DNA of 64,000 nucleotides from Gordonia westfalica (GCF_900105725.1 NZ_FNLM01000034.1:4092001-4156000), one strand, 5' to 3'. Positions 8,204 to 17,347 are shown, counted from the first letter of the stretch. Numbers and translations are program-made. Notes: generated by a model from the sequence alone, not told the origin.

Positions 8204-9628
8204 ATGTCGATGACAACCGAGAACCCATCCTTGGTGGAGGAACTCACCATCCAACCGGTGCCCGAGGAGCGCCGAAGAGGCAAGGTTCGCGATCTGTTCC
8301 CGATCTGGTTCGGGGTCAACGTGATGCCACTGACGCTGGTCACTGGTGTCCTGGGCGTCACGGTCTATGGACTCAGCGCGCTATGGTGCGTGGTCGCGAT
8401 TCTGATCGGTAACCTGCTCGGCGCCGTGCTCATGGCTCTGCACTCGGTCCAGGGCTCTAAACTCGGTGTCCCGCAGATGATTCAGGCGCGTGCGCAGTTC
8501 GGTATGTACGGTGCGCTGCTCGTGTTGGGCGCGGTCATCTTCGTGTACTTCGGGTTCCTTGCCTCTATCCTGATCCTCGCGCGAGATACCATCGCGCTCC
8601 TATTCCCCTTCATCGACGGGGTGGGCGGTTTGATCTTCTGTGCCGCCATCACGCTGGTCGTTGTGGTGGTCGGGCACGATCTGATCCACCGCGCGAACAA
8701 GGTACTGTTGGTCCTGTTCGGCGCAGCGGTGGTGATTCTGGCCATCTCGCTCATCGCGAACGGCTCTGACCTGGGTATCGCGCAGACCGACCTTGGCTTC
8801 AACGGGATCGGCTTCATGGGCATGATCTCTACCGCTGCCATCTGGCAGATCGCCTATGCCCCTTATGTTTCGGATTACTCGCGGTACCTTCCTTCGACGA
8901 CTCCGAGTCGGCCCGCGTTCTGGTTCACCTACCTCGGAACCGTTCTGGGTGCAGTGCCGGTGATGATCTTGGGTGCGCTGTTGGTGACCGTTGTGGGCGA
9001 AGGAACGGTCGAAAGTCTCGTCAGCCTGCTGCCGGGTCCGTTCAAGGTCTTCGTCCTGATCATGTTGTTCCTGGGTGCGATCGACGCTGCCGTGATCAAT
9101 CTGTACGGACCGTCCCTCACGGTGTTGACGATCTTCCAGACCTTCAAGCCGGACTGGATCCCCCAGGCACGGGCCAGGAATGCCGTCGCCGTCGTCGTGG
9201 CGATTCTCGCGACTGTGGTGGCCGGGTATGCCGCATCGAACTTCCTCGACTCCTACTACGGGTTCATTCACTTCCTGTCGATGCTCCTGATCCCCTGGAG
9301 CGTCATCAATCTCGTCGACTACTACGTCATCAAGAAGGGCGACTACGACCCCGAGGCGTTCGTCGACAGCACCAGTGGCTACGGCAAGTTCAACGTTCCG
9401 GCCGTCGTCGCGTACGTCGTCACATTCATCGTGGAGCTGCCGTTCAGTGTGACGTTCTACGTCGGGCCGATCGCAAAGGCGCTCGATGGTGTCGACCTGA
9501 CCTGGGCCGTGGGTTCGGTGGTCAGCTTGGTGCTCTACCTGGGCTTGGTCCGGTGGTCTGGCGGTAGCCGACCGAACATCGAGAACAATTCGGGCTCGCT
9601 GCAGCCGAGTGCTGCCGGCCAGGCCTGA
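8204..9628 (+). CDS. NCS1-family nucleobase/hydantoin-type permease
   Basis: A 474-residue membrane protein with about 12 helices. It matches the NCS1 family (cytosine, purine, uracil, allantoin, hydantoin carriers): FPIWFGVNVMPLTLVTGVLG near the N-terminus, GVPQMIQARAQFG, IAYAPYVSDYSRYLP and the C-terminal SMLLIPWSVINLVDYY. The frame is open upstream to 7937, but GAGATAGG just before ATG 8204 and the typical charged N-terminus (TENPSLVEELTI) support this start. It leads an operon with RidA and a flavin monooxygenase, so it probably imports the N-containing substrate of that pathway. The cargo cannot be deduced. Confidence 0.9.
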   Translation: MSMTTENPSLVEELTIQPVPEERRRGKVRDLFPIWFGVNVMPLTLVTGVLGVTVYGLSALWCVVAILIGNLLGAVLMALHSVQGSKLGVPQMIQARAQFGMYGALLVLGAVIFVYFGFLASILILARDTIALLFPFIDGVGGLIFCAAITLVVVVVGHDLIHRANKVLLVLFGAAVVILAISLIANGSDLGIAQTDLGFNGIGFMGMISTAAIWQIAYAPYVSDYSRYLPSTTPSRPAFWFTYLGTVLGAVPVMILGALLVTVVGEGTVESLVSLLPGPFKVFVLIMLFLGAIDAAVINLYGPSLTVLTIFQTFKPDWIPQARARNAVAVVVAILATVVAGYAASNFLDSYYGFIHFLSMLLIPWSVINLVDYYVIKKGDYDPEAFVDSTSGYGKFNVPAVVAYVVTFIVELPFSVTFYVGPIAKALDGVDLTWAVGSVVSLVLYLGLVRWSGGSRPNIENNSGSLQPSAAGQA

Positions 9629-9656
9629 AACAGTCTGAAAAAGAGAGGAACTAGCA

Positions 9657-10109
9657 ATGTCGGATCTGGGTCTTGAGGTCGCCGTCGGTGATGGCACCGA
9701 CCGTCAGCGACTGATGAACAGCACGTGGACACACCACATCAAGACGCCGTTCTCGCAGGGATGGCGGGTGGGAAACCTTGTCTTCACTGGCGGGCAGCTC
9801 TCCTCTGACGAGCACGGGAACGTCGTCGGCGAGGGTGACATCGAGACCCAGACCCGAAATGTGTTCCAGTCGTTGACGAATGTGCTGGCCGAGGCCGGCG
9901 CTACCTGGGACGACGTGGTGAAGGTCAACACCTACTACTGCTTCGACGGCGCCGGTGACGAAGTGCAGGCCAACTGGGAGAAGATGACTCGCGTCCGAAT
10001 GGAATTCCTCCCCGAAGAAGGCCCGGCCGGCACCGGTGTGCGCGTCGCGGGCCTCATGTACGACGGATTCCTCATCGAAGCAGAAGCCATCGCGGTCATC
10101 CGCGGCTGA
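9657..10109 (+). CDS. RidA/YjgF-family deaminase-like protein
   Basis: A 150-residue protein with the RidA fold: GWRVGNLVFTGGQLSSDEHG, IETQTRNVFQSLTNVLAEAGATWDDVVKV and, near the C-terminus, GVRVAGLMYDGFLIEAEAIAV. RidA proteins hydrolyse reactive enamines and imines to ketones and ammonia; members in catabolic operons (for example RutC in uracil breakdown) act on a pathway intermediate. GAGAGGA precedes the ATG. It lies 28 nt after the permease and 28 nt before the monooxygenase, so all three are probably one transcript. It is about 20 residues longer than housekeeping RidA, mainly at the N-terminus. Confidence 0.9.
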   Translation: MSDLGLEVAVGDGTDRQRLMNSTWTHHIKTPFSQGWRVGNLVFTGGQLSSDEHGNVVGEGDIETQTRNVFQSLTNVLAEAGATWDDVVKVNTYYCFDGAGDEVQANWEKMTRVRMEFLPEEGPAGTGVRVAGLMYDGFLIEAEAIAVIRG

Positions 10110-10137
10110 CGACAACAAGATTTACGAAAGGTTCACA

Positions 10138-11643
10138 ATGACCATCTCGATTCCGGACTCGGCCGCATTCGACCCGCAGCGGCTGCGTATCGACAAGGTG
10201 ACCAACCAGCTGGACAGCACGGGTGGACACCTGATGACCGGTGCCCAGTACAAGGCTTCCCTGCTGGACGGCCGACGGATCATCTCCTCGCAGGGTGAAG
10301 AGATCACCGATGTCACCACGCACCCCGACCTTCGCGCTGTCGAGACCTTGGCGAGCATCCAGGACGCACAGTTCGATCCGGAGCACCAGGACACGTTGAC
10401 GTACATCGCCGAGGACGGTGGCCGGCGCGCGATCGGCTGGCAGGTCCCCACGACCCGGGAGCACCTCTTCGCCAAGCGTGAGGCAACACGATTCATTACT
10501 CAGCGAACGATGGGAATGTACGGTCGCCCCAACGACTATGGCCCGATGATGGCCCTGGGCTTCCTGTCCACCATCGACCGCATCGAGGCGGAGAACCCCG
10601 AGTTCGCCGAGAACATCCGGAACTTCGTCAAACTGTCGGGTGACTACAACCTGCTGAGCACGGATCTGATCGCCGACCCGCAGTCGGATCGCAACGTCCC
10701 GCGCAACGAGCGCCCGTCGCAGTTGCGGATCGTCGAAGACCGGTCGGACGGCATCGTGATCTCGGGTGCCAAGGTTGCGGGTAGCATCGGCTCCCTCGCG
10801 CACTTCTTCACCCTGTCGACGACGCTGGGCGAGGGTGTCGGTCCCGAAGCCGCCATCTGGGCCGCGATCCCAATGAACTCGCCGGGACTCTCACTGGTTC
10901 TGCGTGAGCCCACCGCACGCATGAACACCCCGCGCAACGACCACCCGCTCGATCACGCGGGCGAAGAACTCGACCAGACCATCATCTTCGACAACGTGTT
11001 CGTTCCGCGGGAGTACGTGTTCAGTAAGTACAACCTGGGTCTGCTGGACCTGTACTACGAGAGCTGCGTCTACTCGCTGTGGTCCATCATGACCCGCCTC
11101 GCATTCCGTGCCGAGATGTTCACCGGTGTGGCACAGGTCATCACGGAGATTCTCGGAACGAACAAGATCCCGGGCGTTCAGGCAGCAGTCGCCGACATCA
11201 CGCTCTACGCACAGACTCTGAAGGCGTACTCGCTCGCGACAATCTCGGAATCGGTGGAATGGAACGGCCTTCATGTTCCGAATCCGGAACTCACGACAGC
11301 CGGCCGCCTCTACTCGATCGAGAACTACCCGAAGATCACGTACCAGATCCGTGATCTCTGCGGCCAGGCCCTCATCGCGCGGTGGCCCGAGAAGGTCTGG
11401 GATCACCCTGAATTCGGTCCGCGAATGGAAGCCTTCTTCCCCGGCACGGGTGTCACGGCTCGCGAGAAGAACACGTTCTTCAACTTCGTCTGGGATCTGG
11501 TTGCCGGTGCCCACGCAGGTCGTGTCGGGCTCTTCGAAAACGTGAATGCCACGCCGCCGGCATTCGTGCGCCACCTCGTCTACTCCAAGACCGATCGCAG
11601 CGACGCGGCGCGACGCGTTCGCGATTACGTCGGGATCTCCTGA
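10138..11643 (+). CDS. HpaB-type FADH2-dependent monooxygenase
   Basis: A 501-residue protein of the 4-hydroxyphenylacetate 3-hydroxylase family: LMTGAQYKASLLDGRRI at the N-terminus, FITQRTMGMYGRPNDYGPMM, then GVGPEAAIWAAIPMNSPG and LDQTIIFDNVFVPREYVF, and a C-terminal helical region with ITEILGTNKIPG. Such enzymes use FADH2 from a separate reductase to hydroxylate aromatic or heteroaromatic substrates, or to N-oxidise amines. The start at 10138 follows GAAAGG and gives the normal N-terminus. The flavin reductase gene follows with an overlapping stop/start (TGATG). With RidA and a cyclase-family hydrolase beside it, a ring-opening route for an N-containing substrate is likely, but the substrate is not identifiable. 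Confidence 0.88.
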   Translation: MTISIPDSAAFDPQRLRIDKVTNQLDSTGGHLMTGAQYKASLLDGRRIISSQGEEITDVTTHPDLRAVETLASIQDAQFDPEHQDTLTYIAEDGGRRAIGWQVPTTREHLFAKREATRFITQRTMGMYGRPNDYGPMMALGFLSTIDRIEAENPEFAENIRNFVKLSGDYNLLSTDLIADPQSDRNVPRNERPSQLRIVEDRSDGIVISGAKVAGSIGSLAHFFTLSTTLGEGVGPEAAIWAAIPMNSPGLSLVLREPTARMNTPRNDHPLDHAGEELDQTIIFDNVFVPREYVFSKYNLGLLDLYYESCVYSLWSIMTRLAFRAEMFTGVAQVITEILGTNKIPGVQAAVADITLYAQTLKAYSLATISESVEWNGLHVPNPELTTAGRLYSIENYPKITYQIRDLCGQALIARWPEKVWDHPEFGPRMEAFFPGTGVTAREKNTFFNFVWDLVAGAHAGRVGLFENVNATPPAFVRHLVYSKTDRSDAARRVRDYVGIS

Positions 11644-12212
11644 TGACCAGTGTTGAGACCGTGATGGAGTCGTTACCGCGCTTCCGGACCCGACCATCTT
11701 CGAGTATCGCCCCCATCCCCGCGGCTGACTTCGCACAGTCGATGAGGATGCTGGCGAGTGGAGTGGTGATCGTGACCTCAGTGGTCGACGATCGTCCTTG
11801 GGGAGTGACGCTCAGTTCGTTGTCGTCGTTCTCAGCTGATCCTGCCCGGATCGCCTTCTCGATCAAGCAGTCCACGGCCACGGCACAGTCCATCGCGGAA
11901 CTCGGTGAGTTCGGCGTGGCGGTCCTGTCCGCGGAGTCAGCAGATCTGGCTGCTCGGCAGGCGGCTCCCGGCCAACCTAAATTCCTTCCGGACGCATCGG
12001 TTTCCGGACTCGGCCCGCTGCTGGGTGTGCCGGCGATCGAAGGCGCGATCTACAACCTGGAGTGTAAGTCGGTGCTCGAGGTCGAGGTTCTCGATCACGT
12101 GCTGGTGGTGGCAGATGTGTTGTCGGCCACCACGCACACCAGGGACGAGTCGGGCCTCGTCTTCTTCAATCAAACGTTCGGAGAGTTCTCTCCGAAAGGG
12201 GAGAACTCATGA
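11643..12212 (+). CDS. NAD(P)H:flavin oxidoreductase (HpaC-like)
   Basis: A 189-residue member of the flavin reductase-like domain family: DFAQSMRMLASGVVIVTSVV, WGVTLSSLSSFSADPARIAFSI and GVAVLSAESADLAARQA are the usual flavin-binding segments. It would supply free reduced FAD to the HpaB-type oxygenase immediately upstream, with which it overlaps by one base. Its own stop overlaps the start of the next gene by four bases, pointing to translational coupling across the three genes. Confidence 0.9.
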   Translation: MTSVETVMESLPRFRTRPSSSIAPIPAADFAQSMRMLASGVVIVTSVVDDRPWGVTLSSLSSFSADPARIAFSIKQSTATAQSIAELGEFGVAVLSAESADLAARQAAPGQPKFLPDASVSGLGPLLGVPAIEGAIYNLECKSVLEVEVLDHVLVVADVLSATTHTRDESGLVFFNQTFGEFSPKGENS

Positions 12213-12991
12213 CTGCAATCCCAATCGCTGATTCGGACCTCCAGGTGCCGACGCTCGGCGCACACCTCCTGGACGGACGCCGGACGATCGTCGACCTGAC
12301 CCGCCCCATCTACGAGGGCATGCCGATGTGGTTCGGCCATCAGGAGACCAAGATCGTCGTCCACCAGACACATGAGGAGTTCAAGGAGAAATTCGGAACA
12401 CACGACGGGTTCCATGCACGTGATCTGCTGATCAGCGAGCACGCCGGCACCCACACCGACGCGACGTTCGAGTACGACCCGGACGGCAAGACGCTCGACG
12501 CGATCCCGCTGACGTACTACTACGGGTCCGCAGTCTGCATCGACCTGTCGCACGTGCAGTTCCAGTCACCCGATCCGGAGCAACAAGGCTATGCCAGCAT
12601 CGACGACGTGAAGATCGCCGAAGCCAAGCTCGCCGAGGCCGGCGAGCAGATCCGCCCGGGCGACATCGTCCTTGCGTGGTTCGACTACGGCGACCGGTGG
12701 TTCCCGCAACCCAAGTACATCGACGAGAACCCCGGATTCGATTGGAGCGGTGCCGAATACCTCGCCGAGAAGGGTGTGGTGAACCTCGGCACCGACTGCA
12801 ACGCCATCGACAACAGCCTGGACAACTCGTTCCCCGGTCACATGGTGTGTAAGAAGTACGGCATCGTCAATACCGAGCACCTGGCCAATCTCGGCCAGGT
12901 GGTCAACAAGCGGTTCGAGTTCTTCGGACTTCCGTTGAACATCCTCGGAGGCACCGGATCGCCGATCCGTGCTGTGGCAATTCTGGACTGA
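12209..12991 (+). CDS. Cyclase/kynurenine-formamidase-family hydrolase
   Basis: A 260-residue protein with the metal-binding signature HAGTHTD (H78, H82, D84) of the cyclase family, to which KynB formamidases and isatin hydrolases belong. Flanking features are VDLTRPIYEGMPMWFG and the conserved VNLGTDCNAID. These enzymes cleave amide or lactam bonds with a divalent metal, so it may hydrolyse a ring-opened or cyclic amide formed by the upstream oxygenase. The start overlaps the flavin reductase stop by ATGA. It is the last gene of the permease operon; the convergent regulator gene ends 25 nt downstream. Confidence 0.88.
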   Translation: MTAIPIADSDLQVPTLGAHLLDGRRTIVDLTRPIYEGMPMWFGHQETKIVVHQTHEEFKEKFGTHDGFHARDLLISEHAGTHTDATFEYDPDGKTLDAIPLTYYYGSAVCIDLSHVQFQSPDPEQQGYASIDDVKIAEAKLAEAGEQIRPGDIVLAWFDYGDRWFPQPKYIDENPGFDWSGAEYLAEKGVVNLGTDCNAIDNSLDNSFPGHMVCKKYGIVNTEHLANLGQVVNKRFEFFGLPLNILGGTGSPIRAVAILD

Positions 12992-13016
12992 GACAACTGA
13001 ACACGCCTCCGGCGTT

Positions 13017-13868
13017 TCAGAACGTCGGTGGCGTGTTCACCCATACGACCCGGACGTCGGTGGTTCCCGGGTTGCGATACGAATGTGGCCGCGTGCTCTC
13101 GAAATTCATCGAGTCCCCGGCGTTGAGTACGTAGATCTCCGTGGCATCCAGGACGACTTCGAGTGAGCCCTCGACGACGGTGAGAAACTCCTCCCCGTCG
13201 TGGGTCATCGGGTGCCCACTGCCGCAGTCAGGCTTCACGGTCACCATCTGTGATTGAAGAGCGGTCGTGGAGAGATAGAGGTTCTCGATGACGACACCGG
13301 ACGAATCGACGATCTTCTTGCGTCGGTTGCGCCTCACGACGATCTGTTCGTTCTCCGGCGCCACACCCAACAATTCGTTGGTGGTCACACCGATCGCATG
13401 GGCGATCTGGGTGAGCCGGCCGATGTTCGGGCTCGTGTTACCTCGCTCGAAGGCGCTCAGTGCAGACGGGCTCATGTCGATCCGTCCCGCCACGTCCCTC
13501 AAGCTCAACCCCGATCGCTGCCGTAGGAGTTTCGCTCGTGCCCCGACATCCGGTTGGCTGGTTCCGTCCTTCTCGACGGGTTCGTCCTCCGAATCCTCGG
13601 TACCGGTGCTGCCGAGCGAAGCACGGACGCCGGCGAACGTCACCTCTCCACTGTCGAGTAGGCGTCGAACCCGCTCCAAGTGCCTGAGATCCCGCATCGA
13701 GTAACGCCTTTGACCCGACTCGGTTCGGGTGGGAGTGATCAGTCCCTCGTCCTCCCACAGACGCAGCCGGGCTGCCGACACCCCGAGCATCTGGGCGATG
13801 TGCCCGATCTTCAGAATCGGAGCGGACGACGCGGAGTCGAGATCAGCGTCCGTCTTTCCGTTGGCCAT
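13017..13868 (-). CDS. Transcriptional regulator with fused MerR, XRE and cupin domains
   Basis: A 283-residue protein with three recognisable parts. Residues about 18-86 form a MerR-type DNA-binding domain (KIGHIAQMLGVSAARLRLWE, then EDEGLITPTRTESGQRRYS). Residues about 108-168 form an XRE/Cro helix-turn-helix (LLRQRSGLSLRDVAGRIDMS, SALSAFERGNTSPN). Residues about 200-280 form a cupin ligand-binding barrel (HPMTHDGEEFLTVVEGSLEV, LNAGDSMNFESTRPHSYRN). XRE-cupin regulators of catabolic genes are common; the additional MerR domain is not. I chose ATG 13868; a GTG at 13880 is possible but lacks well-spaced ribosome binding bases. It is divergent from the VOC/M20 genes and probably controls both flanking operons. 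Confidence 0.88.
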   Translation of the reverse strand: MANGKTDADLDSASSAPILKIGHIAQMLGVSAARLRLWEDEGLITPTRTESGQRRYSMRDLRHLERVRRLLDSGEVTFAGVRASLGSTGTEDSEDEPVEKDGTSQPDVGARAKLLRQRSGLSLRDVAGRIDMSPSALSAFERGNTSPNIGRLTQIAHAIGVTTNELLGVAPENEQIVVRRNRRKKIVDSSGVVIENLYLSTTALQSQMVTVKPDCGSGHPMTHDGEEFLTVVEGSLEVVLDATEIYVLNAGDSMNFESTRPHSYRNPGTTDVRVVWVNTPPTF

Positions 13869-13910
13869 CCGACAAACCACCCCTCACCATTGACCCGGAG
13901 TTTGCAGAAC

Positions 13911-14528
13911 ATGCTGCCTGCGTGCATCGACCATATCGTGATTTCCATTCCAGAACTTGATGCAGGAGTGGAGAGTTTCCGCACGATCTATGGACTCGAG
14001 ACGATAGGTGGAGGACGACACGAAGGCGCGGGGACCGAAAACCGCATTATTCCACTGGACGGAAGTTACCTGGAACTCGTCACCGTTGTCGACGCATCGT
14101 CCGCAGCAGCCAATCCTTTCGGCCGGCTCGTGGCCTACGGGCTCGAACACAGCATTCCGCTCACCGCGTGGGTGGTGCAGGTCACGGAGCAGTCGGCCGC
14201 ACTCTCGCATCAGCACCTTCGCCGGGACGGCGTCGCAGTCGACCTATACGGGGTCGAGGAAGTGATCGGCTCGGGCGACCGGCCGTTCGGACTGGTGCGT
14301 CCTGCCGGACAGGCGTTCCCGGGTGCATCGCCCGCAGGCAGCTACCGACTCGTCGACATCCAAACAGTGGCGTCCGGTGCGGAGGACCCGGCCTCCGTGG
14401 GCGGAGCTGACGTCGCTCTCTCGCCTATCGCCATCCGTGGTGGCCGTCTTTCAGCCGTCGTTCTCGAGAGTCCGGACGGCATGTCAGTGACTCTCGACCA
14501 ACACCTACTGGAGGTGATCTCTCGATGA
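13911..14528 (+). CDS. Glyoxalase-like (VOC) domain protein
   Basis: A 205-residue protein starting MLPACIDHIVISIPELDAGV, with the beta-alpha-beta pattern of vicinal-oxygen-chelate proteins: FRTIYGLETIGGGRHEGAGT, ENRIIPLDGSYLELVTVVD and GLVRPAGQAFPGASP. The size and pattern fit the larger Glyoxalase_3-like group found in catabolic clusters. The His at position 8 and the Glu of YLELV could bind metal. A GGAG lies 12 nt before the ATG. The stop overlaps the M20 hydrolase start by ATGA, so the two are coupled. The reaction is unknown; isomerisation or ring fission of a pathway intermediate is possible. Confidence 0.75.
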   Translation: MLPACIDHIVISIPELDAGVESFRTIYGLETIGGGRHEGAGTENRIIPLDGSYLELVTVVDASSAAANPFGRLVAYGLEHSIPLTAWVVQVTEQSAALSHQHLRRDGVAVDLYGVEEVIGSGDRPFGLVRPAGQAFPGASPAGSYRLVDIQTVASGAEDPASVGGADVALSPIAIRGGRLSAVVLESPDGMSVTLDQHLLEVISR

Positions 14529-15697
14529 CTTCGATCATCGCAACCCGACACGAACTGCACGGGCATCCAGAAGTCGGGCTCGATCTGCCGTGGACCCAGC
14601 GCTACCTCCGGGAACGTCTCGAAGCCGCCGGGATCGAGTGCCGACTGGGAAGCGGGCTGACCTCGGTCATCGCGATCGTGCGCGGCCGAGGCTCGGTCAA
14701 CGGTGCATCACGGCCCGTCGTACTGGTGCGTTCCGACATGGACGCCTTGCCGGTGGAGGAGGAGACAGGTCTTCCCTGGGCGGCGACGAACGGCGCCATG
14801 CATGCCTGTGGGCACGACTGCCACATGGCCATCGTCCTGCACGCCGCCCTCGAAGTGCAGAAACGGCGCGAAGAACTGGCCGGCGACGTGATCTTCTTCT
14901 TCCAACCCGGTGAAGAAGGGCACGGCGGCGCCGAACTGGCTCTGAATGAAGGATTGCTCGATGTTCTCGGTACCCGTCCGGTCGCCGCGCTGGGATTCCA
15001 CGTTCTTGCACACCACTTGAAGTGCGGTGAGGTCGTGTCGCGCGGCGGCGCGGTGCTGGCGGGGTCGACACTCATCGATGTCGTCTTCCATGGCCGTGGA
15101 GGGCACGGTTCGGCTCCTCACTTGGCCCGCGACCCGCTGTCTGCGGCCGCGGCGTTCGTGACCAACTCCGCCGCAATGATGTCGATGCGGGTGGACCCGC
15201 GTGAACGCGCCGTGCTGACATACGGGACGGTGTCGGCGGGCGTCGCCCGCAACATCATTCCCGAGAGGGCGGAGCTACGCGGGGTGATCCGTGGGTTCTC
15301 GGAGTCGACCATCGATGAAGTCGAAGAGCTGGCCCGTACCGGTGCGGAAGGTGTGGCGACCAGTCACGGCGTGACGGTGAAGGTCAACGTCCGCAAGGAC
15401 ACCGTCCCCACGGTCACGTCGGGCGGTGAACTCGAGAAACTGCGGGCGATCGTCGGCGATGCTGTGGGCGAGCTCGACGAACCGCTGGCGATCGCCGAGG
15501 ACTTCTCGTGGATCCTGCGACAGGTTCCGGGTGTGTTCCTGCTCGTCGGCGCGTCCACGGGCGACCCTGCGACGAGTCCCTCCAACCATTCGGCGAATGC
15601 CACGTACGACGACAGCGTCCTGGCCCCCACTGCCGATCTGGTCGTCCGTTGGGTGCTCGGCCGGCTCGACATTGAAGCGAACGACGCAGCTTCGTAA
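14525..15697 (+). CDS. M20-family metal-dependent amidohydrolase
   Basis: A 390-residue protein of the M20D/amidohydrolase type (hippurate, indoleacetyl-amino acid and N-acyl amino acid hydrolases): RHELHGHPEVGLDLPWTQRY, RSDMDALPVEEETGLPWAA, HACGHDCHMAIVLHAA and FFFQPGEEGHGGAELAL supply the metal-binding Cys/His and catalytic Glu residues, and FHGRGGHGSAPH belongs to the lid domain. It would cleave an amide bond to release an amino acid or carboxylate. The start overlaps the VOC gene. In context it likely removes an amide formed in the degradation of an N-containing substrate. Confidence 0.87.
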   Translation: MTSIIATRHELHGHPEVGLDLPWTQRYLRERLEAAGIECRLGSGLTSVIAIVRGRGSVNGASRPVVLVRSDMDALPVEEETGLPWAATNGAMHACGHDCHMAIVLHAALEVQKRREELAGDVIFFFQPGEEGHGGAELALNEGLLDVLGTRPVAALGFHVLAHHLKCGEVVSRGGAVLAGSTLIDVVFHGRGGHGSAPHLARDPLSAAAAFVTNSAAMMSMRVDPRERAVLTYGTVSAGVARNIIPERAELRGVIRGFSESTIDEVEELARTGAEGVATSHGVTVKVNVRKDTVPTVTSGGELEKLRAIVGDAVGELDEPLAIAEDFSWILRQVPGVFLLVGASTGDPATSPSNHSANATYDDSVLAPTADLVVRWVLGRLDIEANDAAS

Positions 15698-15748
15698 ATC
15701 CTGTGTTTCGGCGTCGTGAAAGTCGGTCGCCGAGCAAGGAAAAGCGTG

Positions 15749-15778
15749 CTGCACAACGATAGAGTTTCTGTACACGAG
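15749..15778 (+). promoter_or_regulatory. Conserved element upstream of the ferredoxin/P450 operon
   Basis: It begins CTGCACA and ends TTTCTGTACACGAG, aligned with 8141-8170 over 30 nt. It lies 104 nt before the ferredoxin start. It suggests that the permease operon and the P450 operon share one regulator, most likely the fusion regulator at 13017-13868. Confidence 0.55.
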
Positions 15779-15882
15779 TTCAGGGTGGGTAGCCATCGGA
15801 GACGCTCTCCGACCTCCGGCGTCGTCATTGACACCGACATGCATCGATGGGAGCGCAGCCCTCCCAGAGGAAGGAGCGACAA

Positions 15883-16080
15883 GTGAAGATCCTAGTGGAC
15901 TGGCAGAAGTGCACCGGAATCGGAATCTGTGAGGCACTGTCTCCCGACACATTCGAGGTCGGCGACGACGGCAAGCTGCAGTTGATCAACGGCGAGGTGA
16001 TTCCCGAGGGACTCGAAGCCGAGATCGACTCCGCCATCGCGGGTTGTCCGACGGCGGCACTGAGCAAGCAGGCGTCCTGA
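15883..16080 (+). CDS. [3Fe-4S] ferredoxin partner of the P450
   Basis: A 65-residue ferredoxin from a GTG start (GTG AAG ATC) 9 nt after GAAGGAG. Cysteines C10, C16 and C55 form the C-x5-C ... CP pattern (KCTGIGICEALSPDTF, AIAGCPTAAL). The position where a [4Fe-4S] protein has its second Cys is Ile13, so the cluster should be [3Fe-4S], as in many actinobacterial P450 ferredoxins. It carries electrons from the reductase encoded next to the P450 after that; the three genes follow each other closely. Confidence 0.92.
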   Translation: MKILVDWQKCTGIGICEALSPDTFEVGDDGKLQLINGEVIPEGLEAEIDSAIAGCPTAALSKQAS

Positions 16081-16085
16081 CCGCC

Positions 16086-17306
16086 GTGAACGACATGGAA
16101 CATCTCGTCATCGTCGGTGCGTCATTGGCCGGTGTTCGTGCCGCCGAAGCGGCGCGCTCCGAAGGGTTCGCGGGCGCGATCACCCTCGTCGGTGACGAGA
16201 TTCATCTGCCGTACGATCGCCCATCGCTCTCCAAGGAATTCCTCGAACCGGAGGGCGACACGGAACCGATTTACCTGTCGTCGGACGAGTCGTTGCGTGA
16301 CCTCGACATCACCCTCGCTCTTGGTGAGACGGCCATCCGCCTGGAGACGATCCGACAGGTTGTGGTGACCAACCACGGCGAGTACAACTACTCGTCGATG
16401 GTGATCGCGACGGGATCGTCACCGATCATGATTCCCGGCGCCGAGAACCTTGACGGCGTACACGTCGTGCGCACGCTCGAAGACTCCCGTGCCGTTCGGT
16501 CGGCACTGGATCGTGGCGGTGACGTCGTCGTCATCGGCGGCGGATTCATCGGCGCCGAAGTGGCGTCGGCAGCGCGCAAGCGCGGATTGACCGTCTCCAT
16601 CGTGGAGGCAGCCGAGGTGCCGCTGGTCCGCGCCGTCGGCGCCGACATGGGTGCTTCGCTGTCCTCCCTCCATGCGAAGTTCGGCACCGAGTTGCTGTGC
16701 GGCACCGGCGTTGTGGGGTTCGAGGGTGCAGGCCATGTCGAAGCGGTCGCCCTCAGTGACGGACGTCGAATCCCTGCAGATCTGGTGGTCGTCGGTGTCG
16801 GATCACGGCCGGCGACCGGCTGGTTGGTCGACAGCGGCCTGGAGTTGGACAACGGTGTCGTCTGTGACGAGCACCTGAGAACCAGCGTTACGAACGTGTA
16901 TGCGGCCGGGGACGTGGCATCGTGGCACAACCCGCTGTTCGAGCGGCGGATGCGCATCGAGCATTTCATGGCGGCGGCAGAGCAAGGAGCTCGAGCTGCG
17001 CGAAATGCAGTGACGCCCGGGTTATCCCAGCCGTACGTCACGGTGCCGTACTTCTGGTCGGATTGGTACGGAAGCAGGATTCAGTTCGTCGGTGTCACCA
17101 CCGAGGACTACGAGGTGGTGTCCGGAAGTCTCGGAGAAGAGCACTTCGTCGTGCTCTTCCGTTCAGGGAACGGTGTCGTCGGGGCGCTCACGTTGAACGG
17201 GCAGCGTCACATCATGAAGTACCGCCGAATGATCGAACAGAAGAAGAGCTACGCGGAAGCACTCGACTTTGCCGCGTCGCGCAGGGCCGCGGCCGTGTCC
17301 GGCTAG
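16086..17306 (+). CDS. FAD-dependent ferredoxin reductase
   Basis: A 406-residue rhodocoxin/putidaredoxin reductase-type flavoprotein. FAD-binding LVIVGASLAGVRAAEAA is at the N-terminus, PYDRPSLSKEFL follows, the NADH-binding VVVIGGGFIGAEVASAA lies near residue 150, and YAAGDVASW is the second FAD contact. The C-terminal dimerisation/ferredoxin-facing domain (PYFWSDWYGSRIQFVG) is complete. The GTG at 16086 lies 5 nt after the ferredoxin stop; an in-frame ATG at 16095 is an alternative. It feeds electrons from NADH to the [3Fe-4S] ferredoxin and then to the P450. Confidence 0.93.
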   Translation: MNDMEHLVIVGASLAGVRAAEAARSEGFAGAITLVGDEIHLPYDRPSLSKEFLEPEGDTEPIYLSSDESLRDLDITLALGETAIRLETIRQVVVTNHGEYNYSSMVIATGSSPIMIPGAENLDGVHVVRTLEDSRAVRSALDRGGDVVVIGGGFIGAEVASAARKRGLTVSIVEAAEVPLVRAVGADMGASLSSLHAKFGTELLCGTGVVGFEGAGHVEAVALSDGRRIPADLVVVGVGSRPATGWLVDSGLELDNGVVCDEHLRTSVTNVYAAGDVASWHNPLFERRMRIEHFMAAAEQGARAARNAVTPGLSQPYVTVPYFWSDWYGSRIQFVGVTTEDYEVVSGSLGEEHFVVLFRSGNGVVGALTLNGQRHIMKYRRMIEQKKSYAEALDFAASRRAAAVSG

Positions 17307-17347
17307 CGGCGACGCGGCAGATCTCGACTATCAGTGAGGAGCCAAGC

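Noticed and set aside
8204..9628. Permease as a sodium/proline-type symporter
   Set aside because: The N-terminal FPIWFGVNVMP and the YSRYLP segment fit NCS1 proteins better.
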